Shown here: positions 16,988 through 23,908 of the stretch, in pieces
How positions within the stretch are numbered: the first letter of the stretch is position 1
Layout: each line of letters starts with the position of its first letter
Origin: Planctomycetota bacterium
Lineage (GTDB): Bacteria > Planctomycetota > Planctomycetia > Pirellulales > Thermoguttaceae
Reading direction: 5' to 3'
DNA length: 39,398 nt
NCBI GenBank assembly: GCA_029550925.1
Contig: JAKPGL010000126.1
Location: 1 to 39,398 of the forward strand
Made by a program: the position numbers and the translations under genes
The notes under the pieces: generated by a model
Told to the model about the DNA's origin: nothing
The model's input: only the letters and a program-made list of their open reading frames with translations
Database searches by the model: none

Positions 16988-17932
16988 ATGGCCGATCCCA
17001 CATTAGGGGGGCAGCACATGCACACCTTTTTGCCGAAAAGGTACATGACGATGGCTGCCAGCATGGCATGGGGGGTATTGATCGGCGTCCTGCTGGGAGG
17101 ACTCGGTTGGATGGTGGTAGGATGTAGAGGAAACCGAGAAGAGGACACTTTAACCAAGCCCAACCGGTCTGCTCCCGACGCGGAGCCGACCGATCCCTTT
17201 TCGTCTTCCTCAACCCCGTCCCCTTCCCGCGACGAATCCCCGAGGGTAAAGGTTCCACCTTTGTCCGATGAAACAGCCGAACAAACCCAAGCCCGTCAAC
17301 GGATGATCGACCGGGACTTGCGCGGCCGGGGCATCCAGGATCGTCGGGTGTTGGAGGCGATGGCCCGCGTTCCGCGCCACCGGTTTGTACCGCCAGACCA
17401 GGTTCCGTATGCCTATGAGGACCGTCCGCTTCCGATCGGTCACGGGCAGACCATTTCTCAGCCGTATATCGTGGCCTTTATGACCGAACTGGCCCGCCCC
17501 AGGCCGGAAAGCAAAGCCTTGGACATCGGCACGGGGTCCGGGTATCAGGCCGCCATCTTGGCCGAACTGTGCAAAGAGGTCTATAGCATCGAAATCCTTG
17601 ATCCGTTGGCCCAGGAGGCGAAGAAACGTTTACAAGACCTGGGCTATAAGAATGTTACGGTCAGGACTGGGGACGGTTACCAAGGTTGGCCGGAAAAAGC
17701 CCCCTTTGATCTGATCATCGTGGCAGCGGCGCCGGAGTATGTGCCAAAGCCGTTGGTCGATCAATTGGCCCCGGGCGGTCGATTGGTTATCCCGGTGGGC
17801 CGACACTGGTGGAGCCAGGAACTGCTGCTGATCGAAAAACAACCGGACGGTACCATCCGGGAACACAGGGTGGCCTCGGTGTCCTTTGTGCCGATGACCG
17901 GCAAAGCCCAACAGGCCAAACCAGAAGAGTAG
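16988..17932 (+). CDS. pcm: Lipoprotein form of protein-L-isoaspartate O-methyltransferase
   Basis: A 314-aa protein that repairs isoaspartyl residues in ageing proteins by S-adenosylmethionine-dependent methylation. The catalytic part starts near residue 98 and shows the family motifs GHGQTISQPYIVA (151-163), the SAM-binding loop DIGTGSG (179-185) and GGRLVIPVG. The usual enzyme is about 210-230 aa; here about 95 extra N-terminal residues hold a hydrophobic signal sequence with lipobox VVGC (Cys46) and a Ser/Pro-rich linker. This suggests attachment to a membrane lipid outside the cytoplasm, where SAM is not normally available. The start could be 16988, or 17018 (MHTFLPKR) which follows a G-rich AGGGGGG at 17004-17010. 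Enzyme family certain; location inferred. Confidence 0.9.
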   Translation: MADPTLGGQHMHTFLPKRYMTMAASMAWGVLIGVLLGGLGWMVVGCRGNREEDTLTKPNRSAPDAEPTDPFSSSSTPSPSRDESPRVKVPPLSDETAEQTQARQRMIDRDLRGRGIQDRRVLEAMARVPRHRFVPPDQVPYAYEDRPLPIGHGQTISQPYIVAFMTELARPRPESKALDIGTGSGYQAAILAELCKEVYSIEILDPLAQEAKKRLQDLGYKNVTVRTGDGYQGWPEKAPFDLIIVAAAPEYVPKPLVDQLAPGGRLVIPVGRHWWSQELLLIEKQPDGTIREHRVASVSFVPMTGKAQQAKPEE

Positions 17933-17992
17933 CCCAGGAGGTTTCCCTTGGGTGTTGAGTAAAACAAACGATTTACAGAGAACCTCGCCGAT

Positions 17993-18295
17993 ATGGAAAG
18001 CTATACGCAAATTCTTTCTTTGCTTCGGGAAGCAATGCCTTATTTGAGAACGGAGTATGGAGTCAAGAGGCTTGCCTTGTTTGGCTCTTATGCGCAAGCT
18101 GCTCCTACGGAGAAAAGCGACGTGAATTTGGTCGTGAAGTTGGAACGTCCCATCGGGCTAAAGTTTATGGAATTAGCCGAGTACTTGGAACATCTTCTGG
18201 GGCGAAAAGTCGATTTGCTAACCTTGGATGGTTTGGCCGGTATAAGAATTCCTGCCGTGGCCCAAAAGATCAAAGCGAGTTTGGTGTATGTCTAA
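17993..18295 (+). CDS. mntA: MntA-like nucleotidyltransferase antitoxin, altered catalytic motif
   Basis: A 100-aa minimal nucleotidyltransferase of the MNT/HepT type, in which MntA neutralises the HepT toxin by adding AMP to a tyrosine. The motif is GS-X10-D-X-D; here Gly31-Ser32 and Asp43 are present but the second metal-binding Asp is Asn45 (SDVNLVV), which should impair catalysis. The rest of the fold is intact (VKRLALFGSYAQ, FMELAEYLEHLLGRKVDLLTL). Its TAA overlaps the ATG of the downstream hepT by 8 bp, the usual coupled arrangement. Because the hepT partner is frameshifted, the module looks like a decaying toxin-antitoxin unit, probably acquired horizontally. Confidence 0.85.
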   Translation: MESYTQILSLLREAMPYLRTEYGVKRLALFGSYAQAAPTEKSDVNLVVKLERPIGLKFMELAEYLEHLLGRKVDLLTLDGLAGIRIPAVAQKIKASLVYV

Positions 18296-18651
18296 ACGAT
18301 CGGACAAAGACCTCCTAGCGGATATTCAAGAGGCGGTTCAACGGATAAAGACTTATATTCAAGACCTGAACTACGACGCTTTTCTGGGGGATAGCAAAAC
18401 CCAACACGCCGGTTTCCGTAATCTGGAAATTCTGGGAGAAGCGGCCAAAATCTTTCCAATGCTTTCCGAAAAAGGTATCCTACTATCCCTTGGAAGTCTA
18501 TGCAGGATTTCGAGATCGTTTGATCCATCATTATTTCGGTGTCAACTTGGATGTTGTATGGCACATTATTCATGAGGAAATGGCTGTCTTGGCTTTTCAA
18601 TTGGAAGAAATCGCCAGACAAGGGGAATCCGGAAATCAACCACCACGGTAG
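18288..18651 (+). pseudogene. hepT: HepT-like RNase toxin, broken by two frameshifts
   Basis: The reading frame begins normally (MSKRSDKDLLADIQEAVQRI ... FRNLEILGEAAKIFPMLSEK) and matches HepT/DUF86. After the five-A run at 18469-18473 the conserved continuation YPTIPWKSM is found in another frame; one lost A would explain this (EKR-YP). At about 18502 the frame changes again and GFRDRLIHHYFGVNLDVVWHI, containing the HepT catalytic R-X4-H motif, continues to a TAG at 18649-18651; one lost G (ATG-GCA) would explain this. As written, translation ends at 18575 without the active site. Either a true pseudogene or two base-calling errors in homopolymers. The ATG overlaps mntA. Confidence 0.85.
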
Positions 18652-18702
18652 GAATTGGATTCCTAAGAATTCTCTTTCCTGCTGGTTTTTTGTTTCTCGT
18701 TT

Positions 18703-19842
18703 ATGAACCAACGAGAATTGGATCGTCGGTACATGGAGCGGGCCTTGGAGTTGGCCCGGCTTGGCCAGGGTTGGGTAGAACCGAACCCGATGGTCGGGTG
18801 TGTGATCGCCCATGGGCCGGAGGTGGTAGGCGAAGGCTGGCATCAGCGGTTTGGCGGCGCCCATGCCGAGGTGGAAGCCCTTCGCGAGGCGGGCCAGCGT
18901 GCCCGGGGAGCTACCTTGTATGTAACCCTGGAGCCGTGCTGCCATCAGGGCAAAACCCCGCCCTGTACGGAGGCGATCCTTGCAGCAGGCGTGCAGCGCG
19001 TAGTGGCCGCCATGAAGGACCCTTTTCCCCAGGTGGCCGGTCAGGGGCTTCGGCGGTTGGCCGAGGCGGGGCTTGAAGTCCATTGCGGTCTGTTGGAGGC
19101 GGAAGCCCGACGTCTGAACGCCCCCTATTTGAAGCTAATTCAAACCGGTCGGCCCTGGGTGATCGCCAAATGGGCGATGACGCTGGACGGCAAATTGGCG
19201 ACCCGTACCGGGCAAAGCCGCTGGATCAGCGGGCCGGAGTCTCGCGCACTGGTCCATCAGCTTCGGGGGCGGGTGGACGCGGTTTTGGTCGGAAGCCGAA
19301 CCGCCGCCTTGGACGATCCGCTGTTGACCGCCCGGCCGCCCGGACCGCGTACCGCGGTTCGTATTGTGGTGGATGGCCGGGCCAGGCTGACTTCGGAAAG
19401 TCAGTTGGTGCGGACGGCCCGGCAGGCGCCGGTATTGGTTGCGGCGGGACCGGAGGCGGCGGCGGTAGATCTGCGTCGGCTCGAATCGGCCGGTTGTGAA
19501 GTCTTCGTAGCGCCCGGTCAAACGCCTCAGGAGCGATTGCTCGCCCTGTTGGACGAGTTGGGCCGACGCCGGATGACCAATCTGCTAGTGGAAGGCGGAG
19601 GCCGATTGCTGGGCGCGTTATTGGATCTGCGGGCCATTGACGAGGTGCATGTCTTTATCGCCCCGAAACTTTTCGGCGGCTTGGATGCGCCCACGCCGCT
19701 TGCCGGTCTGGGGATCGACCGGACTGAACAGGCCGTCCAATTGGACTCGGTTCAGATCGAACGAGTCGGCCAAGACATCTACGTTACCGGCCGAGTCCGG
19801 TATCCGGCAGAGGGAGAGGGTCCGGAGATTTCCGCCGGGTGA
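18703..19842 (+). CDS. ribD: Bifunctional riboflavin biosynthesis deaminase/reductase
   Basis: A 379-aa cytoplasmic enzyme catalysing the second and third steps of riboflavin synthesis: zinc-dependent deamination of the pyrimidine, then NADPH-dependent side-chain reduction. The N-terminal deaminase shows HAE (54-56) and the zinc ligands in EPCCHQGKTPPC (Cys79, Cys88). The C-terminal reductase shows AMTLDGKLATRTGQSRWI, the NLLVEGGGRLLGALL nucleotide-binding loop and FIAPKLFGG. Length is usual for RibD/RibG. No other rib genes are next to it, and no FMN-riboswitch consensus is visible in the short upstream gap after hepT, so it is probably transcribed on its own. Start ATG 18703 begins the conserved N-terminus. 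Confidence 0.97.
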   Translation: MNQRELDRRYMERALELARLGQGWVEPNPMVGCVIAHGPEVVGEGWHQRFGGAHAEVEALREAGQRARGATLYVTLEPCCHQGKTPPCTEAILAAGVQRVVAAMKDPFPQVAGQGLRRLAEAGLEVHCGLLEAEARRLNAPYLKLIQTGRPWVIAKWAMTLDGKLATRTGQSRWISGPESRALVHQLRGRVDAVLVGSRTAALDDPLLTARPPGPRTAVRIVVDGRARLTSESQLVRTARQAPVLVAAGPEAAAVDLRRLESAGCEVFVAPGQTPQERLLALLDELGRRRMTNLLVEGGGRLLGALLDLRAIDEVHVFIAPKLFGGLDAPTPLAGLGIDRTEQAVQLDSVQIERVGQDIYVTGRVRYPAEGEGPEISAG

Positions 19843-19931
19843 AGAGCCGTCCGCCCCCTGACGGTTGAGATCTGAAAAAGCGATGTTCTTTCTGGTCTTT
19901 CTGGTGCGAGAAAAGGCCGAGAGGGGAGAGT

Positions 19932-21371
19932 TTATTCTTCGGAGGGATTTTCCGCTTCTTCTTGGAGTTGATGAAGCGAGAGATAGGTACTGGTTTCCGG
20001 CGGCTGGAGTTCTTGGAGTCGGAAGATTTTGGCGACGGCGGAATGGATTCGGCTCACAAACCATTCTGCGCCGATACGAAGCAGGACCCCGACGATTCCG
20101 CCGACGATCAGGCCCACAAAAGCGCCCATGAACATCCCGGGGAAGGTTTTTAGGAAAGCCATTCCCAGGTGGTCTGCGCTGGCGCCGATTGCGGCCCCGC
20201 AGGCGGCGCCGACAATAGCGCCGGTGATGACCCAGAGTACTTCGATGGCGGCGTCGCTGAAAAGATCAGCGAATTTCACGCCGACCAAAACGCCGAGCAG
20301 ACAACCGAGGATAGCCCCCAGTACGCCGCCCAGGAGCCAACCGCCGCCGATCGCAGCCGCCACGCCCCAAACAAAAGGCCAAAATACCTCGCGTCGTTTG
20401 GCCAGGCGGAGTTTGAGTTTGACCACCGAAGGTAGGTCCTCGGCGAGATCTTTTTTGGAGGGCGGCTCGGCGAGTTTTTCTCGGGCCAGTTCTTTACCGG
20501 TCTCGAGGTCCCAGATACGCCAGGAACCATCGCCCAGACTGGCAACCACCCTTCGGCCATCGGCTGTAAAGCCAACCTCAGCAATGGCGGCGCTCTTTCC
20601 AAAGGAGCGGAGCAGTCGGCCGCCGTCTGCGTCCTCAAGGTGTACTTGGTCTGTGCCGATCAGGACCAATCGGCTGTCTGGGCTGAAGGCCAGGGCTTGC
20701 GGGGGCGTTGGATGTTGGAACGCGTGAAGCAACTGCCCGGTCTGGGCGTCCCAGAGTTTGACGGCGTTATCCGCCCCGGCGGTCAAAATCAGCCGAGCGT
20801 CTGGACTCATGGCCGTATGGATGATCTCAGCCTCATGGTTGTAGGTTGCTAGAATCTTCTCGGTGAAGATGTTCCACAACCTGGCCAGACCGTCCTCACC
20901 GCCGGTGAGGATGGTTTTGCCGTCTGGACCAAACACCGCCGACCAGACCGACGCCGGATGCGCAAACGCCTGGGTTTGTTTACCGGTGCGAACGTCCCAA
21001 AGCCGGACGGGGCGTTTGGTCTGCTCCGAACAGGTCAATATCTGAAGGCCGTCGGGGCTGAAGGCCGCCGACCAGATGACCTCCTGGTGGTGGAAGACTT
21101 GCAGTGGGCTTCCGGTGGCGGCGTCCCAGACTCGGGCCGACCGGTCTTCGCCGCCAGTCAAGATTTTTTGCCCGTCGGGGCTAAAACAGGCGGAAAACAC
21201 ATCGCCCTGGTGCTCAAAGGTCTGCAGAAGGCTTCCGGTCCGAGCGCCCCATAGCATGACCGTCGGGCCAAAGACGCTAAGCACCCAATGGCCGTCCGGG
21301 CTAACCACCCGAAGCGAGGTACATCCCAGCACCATCGGCCTACTGGGCCGAGCATCCAACAGATCGTTCAT
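19932..21371 (-). CDS. WD40 seven-bladed propeller with glycine-rich membrane tail
   Basis: A 479-aa protein from ATG 21371 (MNDLLDAR); a GTG at 21422 would add 17 residues but lacks a ribosome-binding site. It has seven WD40 repeats of about 41 residues (residues about 15-305; for example FSPDGQKILTGGEDRSARVW), enough to close a seven-bladed beta-propeller for protein interaction. Residues about 330-440 contain four very hydrophobic segments packed with glycine zippers (GVAAAIGGGWLLGGVLGAIL; GAIVGAACGAAIGA; GAFVGLIVGGIVGVLL), so the C-terminus is a membrane domain. There is no signal peptide, so the propeller probably lies in the cytoplasm. I know no characterised protein with this architecture. 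The next minus-strand gene upstream (21490-22950) is also a propeller protein and may be co-transcribed. Confidence 0.8.
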   Translation of the reverse strand: MNDLLDARPSRPMVLGCTSLRVVSPDGHWVLSVFGPTVMLWGARTGSLLQTFEHQGDVFSACFSPDGQKILTGGEDRSARVWDAATGSPLQVFHHQEVIWSAAFSPDGLQILTCSEQTKRPVRLWDVRTGKQTQAFAHPASVWSAVFGPDGKTILTGGEDGLARLWNIFTEKILATYNHEAEIIHTAMSPDARLILTAGADNAVKLWDAQTGQLLHAFQHPTPPQALAFSPDSRLVLIGTDQVHLEDADGGRLLRSFGKSAAIAEVGFTADGRRVVASLGDGSWRIWDLETGKELAREKLAEPPSKKDLAEDLPSVVKLKLRLAKRREVFWPFVWGVAAAIGGGWLLGGVLGAILGCLLGVLVGVKFADLFSDAAIEVLWVITGAIVGAACGAAIGASADHLGMAFLKTFPGMFMGAFVGLIVGGIVGVLLRIGAEWFVSRIHSAVAKIFRLQELQPPETSTYLSLHQLQEEAENPSEE

Positions 21372-21489
21372 CTTAACCCGCCTTTGCTGCCAAGGACCTA
21401 AAACACCCTTTGATCTGCTCACTGGGTTGTTTTCTTCAAGCCGCCATTGCCTGGCCCGGAGGCGGTCGATTTCCGCTTCGCGTGGAAAA

Positions 21490-22950
21490 TCATTCGATCT
21501 GTTCTTCTATCAGAAAAGCGGTATCCTTTTCTACGGCGATGAAATGAATTTGTTTTTTCTTAGGATCGACAAACAGCGGTCGGCCCGGCGGCAGCCAGAT
21601 TTCGTTATACCGCGCTTCGGATTCTGCTTCATCAACCAGAGTGAAAGTTTTTCCGGCTTCGGTGGCGGCATAGACGAACAGTCGGCTATCGGGCGTAAAG
21701 GTCAAGTAGCCGACCATGTCGTAGCGGGCTTTTCGTCGGCCATCGACGATGACAAACCGCGCCCGTCCGCTGCGAGCTACATAGCCGAAGCGTCGGCCAT
21801 TGGGGCTAAAGACCAACGAGCCGTCGCCCACGGCATCCCAAAGCCGATCCTCTTTATGCTCCGGCGGTCCAGGGCCGAGCGAAACCATCACCACTCGCTC
21901 TCGGCCCTCGGTCTGGGCCACATAGGCCAGCCGGTCGCCCTGGGGACTGAAAAGCATCTGGCCCACGCCGTCATAACTGTCTTTCGGAACTACCCCATTA
22001 ACCACCACACACCATCTTGCCCCTGTGCGGGCCGTGTAGGCAAGATGTTTTCCATTGGGGCTGAAAAGGAGGGTTCCTTCACCCAGGGCGTCAAAGGCCG
22101 TCTGTTCCTGGCCGTCCAGAACCACCCGCCACTTCTGGCCTGTCTGGGCCATGTAGGCCAGACGTTTGCCGTCGGGGCTGAAGACTACCTGGGCCAAATT
22201 GTCGTAGGTTTTCTGCTTTTGGCCATCGACAAGGAGCGTCCACTGTTTACCTTCCAGCACCGAAAATGCAAGCCGACCATCCGCACTCCAGACCAGCCCC
22301 GTAGCCGACCCCAGATAGCTGTAGGGGCCATACTGTTGGTCGCCTGCGACGACAAACCATTGATCGCCTTGCCGGACGCCGTAGGCCAACCTCCCACTGT
22401 CCGGACTCCAGACCAAGAGGCCGTCGAAAATTTCGTCCCATGTTTTGGCCGGCTGATTGTTGACCACTACGGTGCGTTTTTGGTCGGTCAGCAGGGCCAC
22501 ATAGGCCACCTTTTTGCTATCGGGCGAAAAGACCGGCTCGCCCACCCGGCTGTAGCGGTTCTGGGGCTGATCGCCGAGAACCACAAACCACTCGGCTCCC
22601 TGGCCGGCCACATAGGCCAACTGTTGGCTATCCGGGCTGAAAGTCAAGGCGGCCGCTCGGTCGAACGTCGGCAAGTCTTTGCCGTCCAGGACGACCTGCA
22701 TTTTGCCGTCGGCCTTTTTGATATAGGCCAGATGCCGGCCATCGGGGCTAATTACCGCCGAGTCTTGAACTTCCTTCGGGAACGGCCCCAGCGAGGTTTT
22801 GGTATGTTTACGGTTGACCCGGACCTGGGCCGAAGTTTCTTCGATCGGTCCGAAAAGGCCGCCTACCCACAGCCCGAAGAAAATCCCTCCGAATAGTAGA
22901 GTCCGGGACCAGCTTTGCATCCGTCTCAAAAGGCTGCTATTGTTTGGCAT
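21490..22950 (-). CDS. Exported PD40/TolB-like propeller with ten repeats
   Basis: A 486-aa protein with an N-terminal signal/anchor sequence (residues 17-42, TLLFGGIFFGLWVGGLFG and then a TSAQ cleavage-like site). The rest is about ten tandem repeats of 37-48 residues with pattern FSPDGKRLAYxAxxG-W-VVxDG-YDxxG, the PD40 beta-propeller motif seen in TolB and DPP4-type propellers. It has no hydrolase domain. Ten repeats exceed the six to eight blades of one propeller, so it may form two stacked propellers or contain divergent repeats. Likely periplasmic or surface-located. The gene is 118 bp upstream of the WD40/membrane gene on the same strand and may be co-expressed. Function unknown. Confidence 0.82.
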   Translation of the reverse strand: MPNNSSLLRRMQSWSRTLLFGGIFFGLWVGGLFGPIEETSAQVRVNRKHTKTSLGPFPKEVQDSAVISPDGRHLAYIKKADGKMQVVLDGKDLPTFDRAAALTFSPDSQQLAYVAGQGAEWFVVLGDQPQNRYSRVGEPVFSPDSKKVAYVALLTDQKRTVVVNNQPAKTWDEIFDGLLVWSPDSGRLAYGVRQGDQWFVVAGDQQYGPYSYLGSATGLVWSADGRLAFSVLEGKQWTLLVDGQKQKTYDNLAQVVFSPDGKRLAYMAQTGQKWRVVLDGQEQTAFDALGEGTLLFSPNGKHLAYTARTGARWCVVVNGVVPKDSYDGVGQMLFSPQGDRLAYVAQTEGRERVVMVSLGPGPPEHKEDRLWDAVGDGSLVFSPNGRRFGYVARSGRARFVIVDGRRKARYDMVGYLTFTPDSRLFVYAATEAGKTFTLVDEAESEARYNEIWLPPGRPLFVDPKKKQIHFIAVEKDTAFLIEEQIE

Positions 22951-22997
22951 GGTAGAACTTCACTCTAAAAAAGAAAGTTCTTTAGGGAGGGTAGAGG

Positions 22998-23525
22998 TTA
23001 TTTCGCCGCCCATCGGTTGAACCAAGCCCGCCGGTCGAAAGGCATTTTTTCTTTTTGCACTCCTGGTTCCACGGCCACTCCCAACGGCAATACGACCCGA
23101 ACCTGTCGGCCCGACGGCACTCCGAGAAGCTCGGCTACCCGCTCGGCTACCTGATCGACCCGCAGCGCCCCGTCCAGCCAAACGGTGGCATAACCCAAGG
23201 CGGTGATCGCCAACCACATGTTCTCCACGGCTGCCGCACAGTCCTCCACAGCAAACGAAATCTCGCCAAAGACCGGCCTGGGATCGATCACACAGACGAT
23301 CATCGCCTTGGCCGTCTGGCAGACCGGCCGGTTGATGATCTCGGCCAACTGGCGCAAAAGCTCCGGCTGATCGACGATGATAAACGAGGTGGTTTGTTCG
23401 TTTTTGCCGGAGGGAGCGCGGATGCCCGCTTCGACAATTTTCACCAGGTCTTCCCTGGGGATCGGCTTGTCCAGAAACGCCCCCCGGTAACTATGCCGCT
23501 TGGCAATCGCTTCAAAAAGGTCCAT
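22998..23525 (-). CDS. Nitroreductase-family flavoprotein
   Basis: A 175-aa FMN-dependent oxidoreductase of the nitroreductase superfamily, which reduces nitro, quinone or flavin-type substrates using NAD(P)H. Seen motifs are the FMN-binding RHSYRGAFLDKPI near the N-terminus, AGIRAPSGKNEQ, and the GYATVWLDGAL region in the C-terminal half, in the usual order. The length fits the short nitroreductase class. ATG 23525 is chosen because an AGGAG motif lies upstream at a normal distance; a longer reading frame to 23552 adds nine residues. Substrate cannot be deduced. It lies upstream of the two propeller genes on the same strand, separated by about 45 bp from 22950, and could share their transcript. 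Confidence 0.88.
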   Translation of the reverse strand: MDLFEAIAKRHSYRGAFLDKPIPREDLVKIVEAGIRAPSGKNEQTTSFIIVDQPELLRQLAEIINRPVCQTAKAMIVCVIDPRPVFGEISFAVEDCAAAVENMWLAITALGYATVWLDGALRVDQVAERVAELLGVPSGRQVRVVLPLGVAVEPGVQKEKMPFDRRAWFNRWAAK

Positions 23526-23646
23526 TCGTAGGTCTCCTAAAGTAGCAACCACCCCACGGGAACGAATTGTTTGGAGAAAGGGCCTTTACAGTCGAATAGG
23601 GAAACCAGTCTTTTCCCCCAACCCTCTCCCGTCAGGGGGAAAAGGA

Positions 23647-23714
23647 GTACTCCATTCGGCTAAAATGTTCTGTCAGACGTTAAATTCTGGTAACATTTTA
23701 GCCGAATGCAGTAC
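23647..23714. repeat. Large hairpin, 23-bp arms
   Basis: Positions 23647-23669 are the reverse complement of 23692-23714 with one mismatch; the loop is 22 bp. The arms include ATTCGGCTAAAATGTT and AACATTTTAGCCGAAT. The right arm is the start of a repeat that also occurs at 38324. The structure suggests a mobile-element terminus or a fold-back element. Confidence 0.75.
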
Positions 23715-23824
23715 CATGTCCTTCCCGCTCTAGCGGGAATCCAGGCTTCTTGCAGCCGCTACTTGGGAAGGAATAACAAGGTAGCCGCCTCATAGGACCC
23801 TGAGTTCCCGCCTCCACGGGAATG
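23692..23824 (+). repeat. Dispersed repeat, copy 1
   Basis: About 133 bp that match 38324-38468 in order and orientation: AACATTTTAGCCGAATGCAG start, then CTTCCCGC, AGGCTTCTTGCAGCC, CTACTTGGGA, GGAATAAC, TAGCCGCCT and ATAGGA-like segments. It contains a small palindrome CCCGCTCTAGCGGG. It has no coding potential. It lies between the nitroreductase and acyl-CoA synthetase genes. Confidence 0.75.
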
Positions 23825-23908
23825 CCTTACAAGGGGGAGAACCGGCTTGCCGCTTGGCGGCAATGACGCCAAGGGCCGTCTTATCACAATGGTCAAGGTA
23901 TTTTTGTG

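Noticed and set aside
18652-18702. Possible FMN riboswitch before ribD
   Set aside because: The gap is too short and the conserved riboswitch sequence is not seen.
21076-22896. 606-codon plus-strand reading frame opposite the propeller genes
   Set aside because: It runs antisense through both repeat-rich propeller genes, has no family or start signal, and is explained by GC-rich codon bias of the opposite strand.
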